Assembly (NCBI GenBank): GCA_016220005.1
Contig: JACRIV010000072.1
Coordinates: 1-61,077, forward strand
Length of the DNA: 61,077 nucleotides
Direction of reading: 5' to 3'
Source of the DNA: Deltaproteobacteria bacterium
GTDB lineage: Bacteria; Desulfobacterota; Deferrimicrobia; Deferrimicrobiales; Deferrimicrobiaceae
The translations under genes and the position numbers were made by a program. The notes under the pieces are model-generated. The model searched no databases. It was not told the DNA's origin and was given only the letters and a program-made list of their open reading frames with translations. Each line of letters opens with the position of its first letter. Position 1 is the stretch's first letter. This document shows positions 8,696-16,994 of this stretch, piece by piece.

Positions 8696-9449
8696 TTGCC
8701 TTCACGGCGTGGACCACCATCCTGCTGGATTCGTCGTCGAACGGGTCGCCCGAAAGGGAGCCGTAGAAATCCTTGACCCGCATCCCCGCTTTCAACAGCA
8801 TCTCGCGCAGCTCTTCCATCGAGTAGATCCGGACATCGAAGGTGGAGGAGATCCGGATTCCGTCGGGCCGGACGAGGGTATGCTCCGCCCTGGCCCGCAT
8901 GGTGCGCGGGTCGAACCGAACCGACATCCTCAGGTTGCCCGTGGGGACCTCCATCGTCTTGTCCCCATCCTCGAGGCGCGAGAGTCCCTTGCCCGCGTTG
9001 CGCAGATCGAGCAGGAGCGCCCCTCCTTCCTTCAGGCTCTTCGCCACGTTGTCCAGGACCTTCCGGTTCTCCTCGTCGCTGAAGTACCCGAAGGAGGTGA
9101 AAAGGCTCAGGCAGAGGTTGAACGCCCGGGGCCGGCAGAAGGTCCGCATGTCTTCCCGGACCCATTCCACCTGGACACCCTCCTTTTCGGCCCGGCAACG
9201 CGCCAGCCGGAGCATGTTCTCGGAGATGTCCACGCCCGTCACCTTGTGGCCTCTGCGGGCCATCGGGATGGCGTGCCTCCCCCGCCCGCATCCCAGGTCC
9301 TCGATCGCCGACCCGGGCGGGAGCGGCAGGAGGGCGAGGATCTCCTCCACTTCCGTCTCGGCGTCCCCCTCAAGCGGCCCGAACAGCTCGGGGTACCGCT
9401 CGTCGAAGATCGTCTCGAACCAGGGCCGCTGTACGGGGCTTCCACTCAT
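8658..9449 (-). CDS. SAM-dependent class I methyltransferase
   Basis: 263 residues with a Rossmann-fold methyltransferase core. Motif I is IEDLGCGRGRHAIPMA (about 48-63), followed by the acidic VDIS of motif II and later LLLDLRN. The C-terminal half has beta strands plus YSMEELREMLLKAGM, typical of small-molecule or unassigned methyltransferases. The substrate cannot be deduced. It begins 4 bp after the rtcB stop as the last gene of the RNA-repair/activase operon, so a role on RNA is possible but unproven. Its final residues overlap one arm of the repeat at 8600-8695. Confidence 0.88.
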   Translation of the reverse strand: MSGSPVQRPWFETIFDERYPELFGPLEGDAETEVEEILALLPLPPGSAIEDLGCGRGRHAIPMARRGHKVTGVDISENMLRLARCRAEKEGVQVEWVREDMRTFCRPRAFNLCLSLFTSFGYFSDEENRKVLDNVAKSLKEGGALLLDLRNAGKGLSRLEDGDKTMEVPTGNLRMSVRFDPRTMRARAEHTLVRPDGIRISSTFDVRIYSMEELREMLLKAGMRVKDFYGSLSGDPFDDESSRMVVHAVKAKGRSWRATWQKD

Positions 9450-9453
9450 CTCC

Positions 9454-10902
9454 TCACCCTTTCACGACCGCGATGGGCTTGAGCCGCGCCACCTTCTTCG
9501 CGATGCCGGCGGCGTGCACCACGTCCACGACGGCCGACACGTCCTTGTACGCTTCGGGGATCTCCTCGGCGAGGGTCTTCTGGGAGGCGCAGGCCACGAG
9601 CACCCCCCGCCTCTCCATCTCCTGGGTGATAGATTTTCCGCGCACGCTGGCCTTGGCCTGGGTGCGGCTCATCCGGCGACCCGCCCCGTGGCAGGTGGAC
9701 CCGAAGGACAGCCGCATGGCGCCGGGGACACCGGCCAGGACGTACGAGGCGTTCCCCATCTCGCCGGGGATGAAGACCGGCTGGCCGGCGCGCCGGTACG
9801 GTTCGGGGATCTCGGGGTGCCCCGGGGGGAACGCCCGGGTCGCGCCCTTGCGGTGGACCAGCACCTTCTTTCTCCGCCCGTCGATCTCGTATTCCTCGAA
9901 CTTGGCGTTGTTGTGGCCGACGTCGTAGACCAGGCGCATCCCGAGGTCGTTCGGGCCCATCTTGAACACCCTGAGGAAGGTCTCCCTCGCCTGGTGCGCC
10001 AGGAGCTGCCGGTTGGTGAAGGCGAAGTTCGCCGCCGCGGCAAGGGCGGAAAGGTATCGCTCGCCCTCGGGGGAGCGGATGTGGGCGCAGGCGAGCTGCC
10101 GGTCGGGCAGCTCGATCCGGTTCTTCCGCATGTATTCCGCCATCGTCAACAGGTAGTCGTCGCACACCTGGTATCCGAGGCCACGGGACCCCGAGTGGAT
10201 GAGGACGACCGCCTGCCCACGGAACAGCCCGTAGGCCGACGCCGCCTCCTCGTCGAAGATCTCCGGCACTTCGTCGACCTCGAGGAAGTGGTTCCCCGAC
10301 CCGAGGGTCCCCAGTTGCTCGCGGCCCCGCTTCTTCGCCACCATCGACACGGCGTCCGGGTCGGCACCCGGAAACTTTCCGGCGCTCTCCGTATGCGCCA
10401 CGTCCTCGTCCGTGCCGAACCCGGCCGACGCCGCCCAGCGGGACCCCTCGCCCAGCACCTTCTCCTCGTCCGGCCCGGAGAGGCGGACGAACCCCGTCGA
10501 GCCGACTCCGGACGGGACCTCGTGATGCAGGGCGGCCACAAGCTCCGGAAGCCTCGGCCGCAGCCATTCCGCCGTGAGGTCGGACCGCAGGAGCCGGACA
10601 CCGCAGTTGATGTCGTACCCGACGCCGCCCGGGGAGATCACCCCCTCGTCGACGTCCATCGCCGCGACGCCCCCGATGGGGAATCCGTACCCCCAGTGGA
10701 TGTCGGGCATCCCTATGCTGTACTTGAGAATCCCGGGGAGGTACGCCACGTTCATGACCTGGCGGACCGCTTCGTCGCGCAATATGTCCGGCATCATCGC
10801 CTCGGAGGCGAAGATGAGCCCGGGAACGAGCATCCCTCCCGTCCGCGGGATCTCCCACATCGTGTCGGACAGCTTGGTCAAGGAGACATCGCGATACTGC
10901 AT
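9454..10902 (-). CDS. rtcB: RNA-splicing ligase RtcB
   Basis: 482 residues. RtcB joins RNA 3'-phosphate or 2',3'-cyclic phosphate ends to 5'-OH ends using GTP and Mn2+. Signature elements are GVGYDINCGVRLL (metal-binding Asp and Cys), GSGNHFLEV, the HSGSRGLG loop and CHGAGRRMSR, which carries the guanylated His. Length fits the family. It is followed by the methyltransferase (4 bp) and preceded by archease (36 bp), the factor that promotes RtcB turnover, so the pair is functionally coherent. Confidence 0.97.
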   Translation of the reverse strand: MQYRDVSLTKLSDTMWEIPRTGGMLVPGLIFASEAMMPDILRDEAVRQVMNVAYLPGILKYSIGMPDIHWGYGFPIGGVAAMDVDEGVISPGGVGYDINCGVRLLRSDLTAEWLRPRLPELVAALHHEVPSGVGSTGFVRLSGPDEEKVLGEGSRWAASAGFGTDEDVAHTESAGKFPGADPDAVSMVAKKRGREQLGTLGSGNHFLEVDEVPEIFDEEAASAYGLFRGQAVVLIHSGSRGLGYQVCDDYLLTMAEYMRKNRIELPDRQLACAHIRSPEGERYLSALAAAANFAFTNRQLLAHQARETFLRVFKMGPNDLGMRLVYDVGHNNAKFEEYEIDGRRKKVLVHRKGATRAFPPGHPEIPEPYRRAGQPVFIPGEMGNASYVLAGVPGAMRLSFGSTCHGAGRRMSRTQAKASVRGKSITQEMERRGVLVACASQKTLAEEIPEAYKDVSAVVDVVHAAGIAKKVARLKPIAVVKG

Positions 10903-10938
10903 GGCAGGCCCTCCTTTTCCCCGAGGCCGCCGAAGGAC

Positions 10939-11358
10939 CTAAACGTCCAGGATAAACCGGGCGACGTGCCCCTCCGGGACCCGTTCCACAACCAGACCGT
11001 GCGCTGTGACCGCCTTGATCTCCCGGAGCACGGAGTGACGGGAGAGGTCGAAAGGCTCTCCCGAAACCTCCACCGTCCCTCCCGACTCATTCATCCTACC
11101 ACGCGCGCTCCGGACGAGAAACCGGTCCGCCGTAAACAGGAGCAGCGCTTCCCTCAGGAGGAGGAAGAGCTGATCTTCCGGGGTTTCGCCGGAGATCCGG
11201 AGGGTCCTTGACTCGGCGGCGCGGACGCGGCGGCGATCGGCGAGGAGGGAGAAGAGGGCCGAGACGCTTTCGGCGAAAAGCTCGGAGAGGTCTCCGCCGC
11301 AGACCTCCAGACGGATGTCCGCAGTGTGCGGCAGGAGACGGTAGCCCCGGCGCCTCAT
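10939..11358 (-). CDS. Archease, RtcB activator
   Basis: 139 residues matching the archease family: N-terminal LLPHTADIRLEV (the HTAD motif with metal-binding residues), a central helix (LSELFAESVSALFSLL), an LLREALLLF segment, and a C-terminal IKAVTAHGLVVE strand. In archaea and humans, archease stimulates RtcB guanylation and multiple turnover. ATG 11358 overlaps the upstream phosphoesterase stop by 4 bp. rtcB follows directly. Confidence 0.95.
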   Translation of the reverse strand: MRRRGYRLLPHTADIRLEVCGGDLSELFAESVSALFSLLADRRRVRAAESRTLRISGETPEDQLFLLLREALLLFTADRFLVRSARGRMNESGGTVEVSGEPFDLSRHSVLREIKAVTAHGLVVERVPEGHVARFILDV

Positions 11359-12092
11359 GTCCCTTCCGCAAGCCTCGCGGCGAAGAACCGCGGCAGCCCG
11401 GCGTCGATGACCTTTCGCTGGCACACGGCGATGTCGTAGGGGACCCGGACCCAGGAAGCGGACCGCGCCCGCGTGTCGAACAGGAGGAACGAGGCCAGCG
11501 GGTTCCGGTCGCGGGGCTGCCCGACGCTGCCCGGGTTGAGCAGCGCCCGCTCCCCCTCCTTCAGACGGACCGTTTCGGGGGTGACGAAAACGGTCCTCCC
11601 GTCGCGCCGCCGGACGAACGCCGCCGCAACGTGCGTGTGGCCGAAGAAGACGACCGGGGGGCCACCCTTCCCCGCAAGCCAGGACAGTTCCTCGGCGGCA
11701 TCCGCGAGGGAAAACAGGTAACGGTCGGGGTCGGAAGGGGACCCGTGCACCAGCAGTATTTCGTCTTCCACCAGGACCCGGTCGGGGAGGCCACCCAGAT
11801 AGTCGCGCGAGCTGTAGGAGATGCGCGAGGCGGCCCACTTCGCCGCGATCAGCGCAGGGGCGTTGAAGAACTCCCCGCTCGCCTTGCCGGCTACGACCGC
11901 GTCGTGATTGCCCAGGATCCCGCCCGCCGCATTCTCCATTGCCCATTGGACGCATTTTTCGGGCTCGGCGTTGTATCCGACCAGGTCCCCGAGGTGGTAG
12001 ACCCGGTCCGGGCGGTGCTTCTCGAATTCCCGGACGACCGCGTCGAGGGCGTCCCCGTTCGCGTGGACGTCCGAAAGAATCGCCAGCTTCAA
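11355..12092 (-). CDS. Calcineurin-like metallophosphoesterase (YfcE/CpdA-like)
   Basis: 245 residues with the full metallophosphoesterase motif set: LSDVHAN (D-x-H), HLGDLVGY (GD), GNHDAV, LLVHGSP and FFGHTHV, then the LLNPGSVGQPRD motif of the DNA-repair-exonuclease-like/YfcE subgroup. These enzymes use a dinuclear metal centre on phosphodiesters. The start is TTG 12092, whose TTGA overlaps the stop of the upstream gene. Lying directly before archease and rtcB, it could process RNA 2',3'-cyclic phosphate ends, but that is inference. Confidence 0.92.
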   Translation of the reverse strand: MKLAILSDVHANGDALDAVVREFEKHRPDRVYHLGDLVGYNAEPEKCVQWAMENAAGGILGNHDAVVAGKASGEFFNAPALIAAKWAASRISYSSRDYLGGLPDRVLVEDEILLVHGSPSDPDRYLFSLADAAEELSWLAGKGGPPVVFFGHTHVAAAFVRRRDGRTVFVTPETVRLKEGERALLNPGSVGQPRDRNPLASFLLFDTRARSASWVRVPYDIAVCQRKVIDAGLPRFFAARLAEGT

Positions 12093-13387
12093 ACGGCGTC
12101 CGCGCGCGGCACGGCGGCCCCCATCCCTTCCGGAAGCCGGCGGGTCATCCTCTTTCCGGCGGAGTACGCCCGCACCAGGTCCATGAAGATCTCCAGCTCG
12201 TACCGGCGGTCCGCCCGCGTCCCGTCGAAGTAGAGCACCCGGACGGGGAGGCCGTCGCAATCGCGGGACACGCGGGGGTACACCGCTTCCGAGACGATCC
12301 CGTTCATGCAGGAGAAGGGGTTGATATCGAGGATCCCGTCGACCCCTTTCCGGTGGAGGTAGACCGTCTTCCCCACCGACAGCATCATCTCGCCCAGGGC
12401 CCCTTCCGGCGGCAGGTAGGGCCGCGCCAGGTCGTAGACCACGCGGATGTCGTGCGGCTCCTCGTAGCCGCGGAAATCCCCCTCGAACACGTGGGCCAGG
12501 GCATGCTCGTCCTTGCGCTGGAAATGCCACTTCATCTTCGCCCCGAACATCGTAAGTGAGAGGTGCTTCCGATAGCGCTTGAGCAGGCGAAGCTGCTCGG
12601 CGTTGGTCGCCCACACCCATTCGCTGATGTCGGAGATCCAGCATTCTCCGCCCGCATCCTCCACCTTGCGCAGCGCACCGTCGTTGCTGAACGTGTTCAA
12701 CCGGCAGAAGATCTCCCCGACGACGCCGATCAGCGGCCGCGGCGACGAGAAGTCCGCGGGGACCCCGTGCAGGAGGGCGCGCCCCCCCCGGAGGCTCTCC
12801 GCGACCCGCGCAAGCTTCCGCTTCTGAGGCTCTCCCCGCATTTCCACCGCCCCGCAAAGGAGGCCGAGCGCCTCGTCGAAGGCCGCGTCCGCCGCCCCCT
12901 TCTCCTTCTCGTAGGGACGGACCCGGAGCAAGAGCTTCTGCAGCAGGTCGCTCCCCACCAGCGCCCGCCAGGCGGTGCGCAGCAGTTCGTCGGCGTGCTC
13001 CCCGACGCCGCTGTACCCGTCTTCGCAGGTCGGAGAAAGAAGGAGGACGTCGCCGAAGCCCATCTCCCGGAAGACCACCTTCATGAAGGAGCCGTACTGC
13101 CCGAATCGACAGGGGCCGTCCGAGGTCGGCATGAAGAGGGCCATCTTCTCGGGGGCGACCTCCTTGCGCACCAGGAGCTTCAGGGCGTCCCCCAGGGTTA
13201 CCTTCAGCGGGAGGCACTCCTCGCCCGACGAGTGGCGCCCGCCCAGGACGAGCGTCTCCTCGTCCGACGGCGGCATCGGCCTGGCGTCGATCCCGACGGA
13301 ACGGAAGGCCGCCGCGACGGCCCTCGACCCCGCCTCGGTCATCGTGGGGAAAAAAACCGTGCGTCCCGAAAGGGGAGAACCGTTCAC
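12089..13387 (-). CDS. 2-hydroxyacyl-CoA dehydratase-related protein (activase C-terminal partner)
   Basis: 432 residues related to the COG3581-type section that in many anaerobes is fused to the C-terminus of the giant acyl-CoA dehydratase activase. Conserved features include a nucleus of Cys and Gly residues (GGRHSSGEECLPLK, SDGPCRFGQYG, SPTCEDGYSG, INPFSCMNG). These Cys residues probably help bind an Fe-S cluster. I chose GTG 13387 because its GTGA overlaps the activase stop and the residues before it (in the longer frame to 13597) read antisense-like. The separation from the activase is notable. The substrate is unknown. Confidence 0.85.
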   Translation of the reverse strand: MNGSPLSGRTVFFPTMTEAGSRAVAAAFRSVGIDARPMPPSDEETLVLGGRHSSGEECLPLKVTLGDALKLLVRKEVAPEKMALFMPTSDGPCRFGQYGSFMKVVFREMGFGDVLLLSPTCEDGYSGVGEHADELLRTAWRALVGSDLLQKLLLRVRPYEKEKGAADAAFDEALGLLCGAVEMRGEPQKRKLARVAESLRGGRALLHGVPADFSSPRPLIGVVGEIFCRLNTFSNDGALRKVEDAGGECWISDISEWVWATNAEQLRLLKRYRKHLSLTMFGAKMKWHFQRKDEHALAHVFEGDFRGYEEPHDIRVVYDLARPYLPPEGALGEMMLSVGKTVYLHRKGVDGILDINPFSCMNGIVSEAVYPRVSRDCDGLPVRVLYFDGTRADRRYELEIFMDLVRAYSAGKRMTRRLPEGMGAAVPRADAV

Positions 13388-16300
13388 TTTTCCGCCCACC
13401 AGCGCAATACCCCCTTGCTGTCGAGATACGCCTCGCACCGGGTCATGTACCCGGCGTCGTTGCCGTGCCCGTCGAACTGCAGCGAGAGGTACGGCGACTC
13501 CGAAGCGCGAGTGATGAAGTGACGAATGAACGAATCCGGCCCGCACTTGAAATTCGTTATATAGATGAGGTGGAACTTCGGCCGGGTCCGGCACCACCTC
13601 GCCGCGGCGATGATCTTCCTGCCGTAGTTCCAGAACATGTTGTCGTGGATGTCGCGGATGTCGATATCGTCCACGGGGAGGAAATCGACCGGGATGACGT
13701 TCGCGCCGTACCGGTCCCGCAGCTTGGCGGGGATGTTGAGGTTGATGTCCCGATCGTACAGGTTGTACGGCCGCCCCAGGAGGACGACGGCGTTCGCGCC
13801 GGCGCTCGAAGCTTCGGCCACCGCGACGGCCCCCAGGCTCATCAGGAACTCGTGAAACTTCCGCTGCTCGCGGTAGCCCGCGCGGATCGCCTCACGGACC
13901 TCCCGCCGTGAAACGCCGAGCGGTCCGAAGCACTCGAACAGGTCCTCGACGACGTACTTCTCCTCGTCCCGGAAGCGGACGGTGGGGGAGAGGAGCTTCT
14001 GCCGCAGCTCCTTTTCCCATTTCGGGACGGCGCCGACGACGAACGGGAGCGTCTGCCCCCATGGGCAGAAGTGGGACTCCGTGTGGGTGTGGGCCGTCTC
14101 CGAATTGATGACGTTGGGGAGGAAAAGGAAGTCGATCCCGTCCCGCAGGAGCGCCGCCACGTGGCCGTGGGCGACCTGGATCGGATGGCAGGGCTCGGCG
14201 ACCGTCAGCTCGAACCCCTCCCGGGCGATTCCCTTGTCGGTCCTGGGGCTGACCTTCACGCCGAATCCGAGGCTCGAAAGGAACGCTTTCCAGAAGGGGA
14301 ACCGCTCGTAGAAGTACATGGCCCGCGGGTATCCCACGGTGCCCCTCGGCCCGGCCCCGCCGATCGAAGCCAGGCGGTCGAGATACTCGGTCCTCCGAGT
14401 CGGAAGGTCGTCGATCACCGGGCGGATGTCGGTGCGGGCGGTCTTCCGGTACCTGTCGGAGCACTTGTCGCCCCAGTACGTCCGGGTCCCGTCAATCCGG
14501 ATTTCCTGCATGTCGCAGAAGTTGCTGCACCCCTTGCAGACGAATTCCTTGCGCCGGTAGTCCACCTTCTGCAGGTCGAAACCGCGGAACCGCGTGGGGC
14601 TCCCCAGCGCCTTCGCCTTGTCGCGGGCGAGCAGCGCCATGCCGATGGCGCCGATGACCCCGTTGTGCGGCGGGACGATGATCTTCTTCCCGAGGATGTG
14701 GGTGAAGGCGGCCGCCACCGCGTCGTTGTAGGCCGTACCCCCCTGGAAGTAGATCGTCTCGCCGATCCGGCGCCCCCGCACCACGCGGTTGAGGTAATTG
14801 AGGACCACGGAGTAGGCAAGTCCCGCCACGAGGTCGACCTTGTCCGCACCCTGATGGAGATAGTTGTTCAGGTCCTGCTCCATGAAGACCGTGCACCGCT
14901 CCCCCATCCGGAGGGGCGCCTTCGAGGAGAGGGCGAGCTGCGCGAACTCCCCCTTGATCTGGATCCCCAGTCGCTCCGCCTGCTCCTCGAGGAACGAGCC
15001 GGTCCCCGCCGCGCAGGCGTCGTTCATCGCGAAGTCGACGACGACGCCGTTTGAAAGGCCGATGAACTTGGAGTCCTGCCCGCCGATCTCGAAGATGGTG
15101 TCCACCGGCTGGCCGAAGAAGCGCCGGCTGATGAAGGTGGAGCCCGTCTTGTGGGCGGTGATCTCGTCCTGAACCGCGTCGGCGCCCACCAGCTCCCCGA
15201 TGAGTTCCCGCCCCGACCCGGTGGTCCCCACGCCGCGGATCGTCACGGAGTCTTCGAACTCCTCCCACAGGTCCCGCAGGCCGTCCGTCACCACCTGGAC
15301 GGGCCGCCCCTGCGTGCGGACGTAGATCTCCTTGAGGAGGTTCCCCTCCCAGTCGATCAGGGCGAAGTTGGTGCTCACCGAGCCGATGTCGATGCCGAGG
15401 AAGACCTCCGGCTTCCCGTCGATTTTCGGAGGGAGAACGACGCGGTCCCGCAGGAATACGACGTTTTCCGTGGTAAGGGGCGGCCAGGCCGGGAACGCCT
15501 TGCCCGTCTCGCCCGCCCCGTTGCCCGGGGAGACATCGAGCGTCGCCGCCCTCTCCGCCTTCCGTTCGGGTTCCGGGGCCTCCGCCGCGGCCATGGCGGC
15601 GCCGAGGGCGCTCAAGTGGGCGAACGCCCGGGACACCACGATGTCCCCGGAGGCGAACCCGAACGCATCGTGGATCGCCCGGACCACCCCCTTGTTGGCG
15701 AACAACCCTCCGACCAGGGCCACCTTCGCGACCGGGTCCTTCCCCTTGTTGATGCTGCTCTTGAAGTTGCGGGCGACCGCCTCGCAAAGACCTTTCAGGA
15801 TCTCCTCGGGGGTGTACCCTTTCTGCTGGGCGTGGATCATGTCGGACTTGGCGAAGACCGAACACCGCCCCGCGATCCTCGCCGAGGTCGCGGCCCGGGC
15901 GACCATCTCCCCGACCTCCTCGACCGCAAGCCGCATCCGGTTCGCCTGCTGGTCGATGAAGGAGCCGGTTCCCGCCGCGCAGTCCCCGTTGGTATCGTAG
16001 TCCCCGATCCGGACCGCCTCGCCCTCCCGGCCCGGAGTGAGCCGTATCACCTTGGCGTTCTCCCCGCCCATTTCGAAGATCGTGCGGACGTCCGGGTGCG
16101 CCGCCGCGACCGCCTTCACGAGGCAGCGGAAATCGTTCTCGTAGCGGACGCCCAGTTTCTCCCCGAGACGCTTGCCGGCCTTTCCCGTGAAGGCGATCCC
16201 CCGCACGCGGGAGGACCCTAGCGCATCGAGCCAGTAACGGAGCCGTTCCGGGACCTTCCGGCTCGGGTCCCCCTGGAGCCGGTCGTACGAGAGCAGGTAG

Positions 16301-16440
16301 CCCTTCCCCCCGCCCGAAAGGGAGATCGGCTCGGAGTCCTGGAACAAACCCGCGATCTCATCGGATACCGGGGGCTCCCCCGGCGGCACGAAAAGGGCGA
16401 ACTTCGCGCTGATGGCCCCTACGTCGATACCGAGGAACAC
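13384..16440 (-). CDS. Acyl-CoA dehydratase activase, two BcrA/BadF domains plus DUF2229
   Basis: 1018 residues. Domain 1 (about 1-280) and domain 2 (about 340-600) are tandem BcrAD/BadFG ASKHA ATPase domains, each with FLGIDxG, a GG-E/Q-N/D-x-K motif (MGGENAK; IGGQDSK) and a cluster-binding Cys in CAAGTGSF. A DUF2229-type domain follows with CKGCSNFC and CHPIQVAHGH. Single-domain relatives (HgdC, BcrA) couple ATP hydrolysis to low-potential electron transfer into dehydratases or benzoyl-CoA reductase in anaerobes. The start is GTG 16440 with AAGGAGGGG. No dehydratase subunits are adjacent, so the acceptor is unknown. Confidence 0.93.
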   Translation of the reverse strand: MFLGIDVGAISAKFALFVPPGEPPVSDEIAGLFQDSEPISLSGGGKGYLLSYDRLQGDPSRKVPERLRYWLDALGSSRVRGIAFTGKAGKRLGEKLGVRYENDFRCLVKAVAAAHPDVRTIFEMGGENAKVIRLTPGREGEAVRIGDYDTNGDCAAGTGSFIDQQANRMRLAVEEVGEMVARAATSARIAGRCSVFAKSDMIHAQQKGYTPEEILKGLCEAVARNFKSSINKGKDPVAKVALVGGLFANKGVVRAIHDAFGFASGDIVVSRAFAHLSALGAAMAAAEAPEPERKAERAATLDVSPGNGAGETGKAFPAWPPLTTENVVFLRDRVVLPPKIDGKPEVFLGIDIGSVSTNFALIDWEGNLLKEIYVRTQGRPVQVVTDGLRDLWEEFEDSVTIRGVGTTGSGRELIGELVGADAVQDEITAHKTGSTFISRRFFGQPVDTIFEIGGQDSKFIGLSNGVVVDFAMNDACAAGTGSFLEEQAERLGIQIKGEFAQLALSSKAPLRMGERCTVFMEQDLNNYLHQGADKVDLVAGLAYSVVLNYLNRVVRGRRIGETIYFQGGTAYNDAVAAAFTHILGKKIIVPPHNGVIGAIGMALLARDKAKALGSPTRFRGFDLQKVDYRRKEFVCKGCSNFCDMQEIRIDGTRTYWGDKCSDRYRKTARTDIRPVIDDLPTRRTEYLDRLASIGGAGPRGTVGYPRAMYFYERFPFWKAFLSSLGFGVKVSPRTDKGIAREGFELTVAEPCHPIQVAHGHVAALLRDGIDFLFLPNVINSETAHTHTESHFCPWGQTLPFVVGAVPKWEKELRQKLLSPTVRFRDEEKYVVEDLFECFGPLGVSRREVREAIRAGYREQRKFHEFLMSLGAVAVAEASSAGANAVVLLGRPYNLYDRDINLNIPAKLRDRYGANVIPVDFLPVDDIDIRDIHDNMFWNYGRKIIAAARWCRTRPKFHLIYITNFKCGPDSFIRHFITRASESPYLSLQFDGHGNDAGYMTRCEAYLDSKGVLRWWAEK

Positions 16441-16599
16441 TTTTCCCCTCCTTAGAAGTGCTGCGCTTCACAAGTACAGTCGCATTCCGTGACTTGTCGG
16501 CAAGACGGACAATTCTCTATCAAATGGCGTGCCTCCGCCGGGGCCCCGGTAAAACAGCCCCCTGCGGGCATCGGAGAGGAGTTCCCGGCGGTTTCGACC

Positions 16600-16633
16600 A
16601 TCCGATCGGATAGGCGCCCTATCCGATCGGATA
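16600..16633. promoter_or_regulatory. Double palindrome upstream of tatA (candidate operator)
   Basis: Two perfect 12-bp palindromes ATCCGATCGGAT (16600-16611 and 16621-16632), separated by AGGCGCCCT. The whole 33 bp is itself an inverted repeat with 15-bp arms. It lies about 8 bp upstream of a -35-like hexamer and 63 bp upstream of tatA. The symmetry and position suit a repressor or activator site. Confidence 0.6.
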
Positions 16634-16641
16634 ACATGGAA

Positions 16642-16671
16642 TTGGGTCGGGACCCGGGTTATAGTTATAAG
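16642..16671 (+). promoter_or_regulatory. Candidate promoter for tatAC
   Basis: TTGGGT (16642-16647), an 18-bp spacer, then TATAAG (16666-16671); TATAGT at 16660-16665 is an alternative -10. It sits between the double palindrome and the tatA start. Confidence 0.45.
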
Positions 16672-16695
16672 ATCAGATTTTCACGGGGGACGCAG

Positions 16696-16977
16696 ATGTT
16701 CGGAATCGGCTTTCAGGAGATGCTCATCATCCTGGTCGTGGTCCTCATCTTCTTCGGGCCGAAGCGGCTGCCCGACCTGGCCAAGAGCCTCGGGAAGGGG
16801 ATCGCCGAGTTCAAGAAAGCCTCGGAGGAGGTCAAGAAGGGGATCGACGAGGCGATGAAGGAGGAGATCGCGAAGGAAGAACCGCCCGCGCCGGCGATCG
16901 CCACCCCGCCCGAGACGCCGACGCTTCCCGCCGAGACGAAGGGACCGACCCCGCCGCAGCCCCCATCCCAGGGATGA
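16696..16977 (+). CDS. tatA: Sec-independent translocase subunit TatA/TatB
   Basis: 93 residues. A short periplasmic N-terminus (MFGIGFQE) and one membrane helix (MLIILVVVLIFF) lead to the FGPKRLP hinge, then an amphipathic helix (LAKSLGKGIAEFKKA) and a charged, Pro-rich tail. This is the Tat pore or adaptor subunit for folded, twin-Arg proteins. ATG 16696 has GGGGGA upstream. tatC follows after 17 bp. GPKRLP occurs in both TatA and TatB, so the A or B assignment is not firm. Confidence 0.93.
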   Translation: MFGIGFQEMLIILVVVLIFFGPKRLPDLAKSLGKGIAEFKKASEEVKKGIDEAMKEEIAKEEPPAPAIATPPETPTLPAETKGPTPPQPPSQG

Positions 16978-16994
16978 ACCTGGTGCCCCACTAG

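Noticed and set aside
16452-16637. 61-residue minus-strand ORF with a Cys-rich end (CPSCRQVTECDCTCEAQHF)
   Set aside because: It has no Shine-Dalgarno, its first third is encoded by the double palindrome, and I recognise no family. The Cys pattern is suggestive, so homologs would be worth a look, but it is not supported as a gene.
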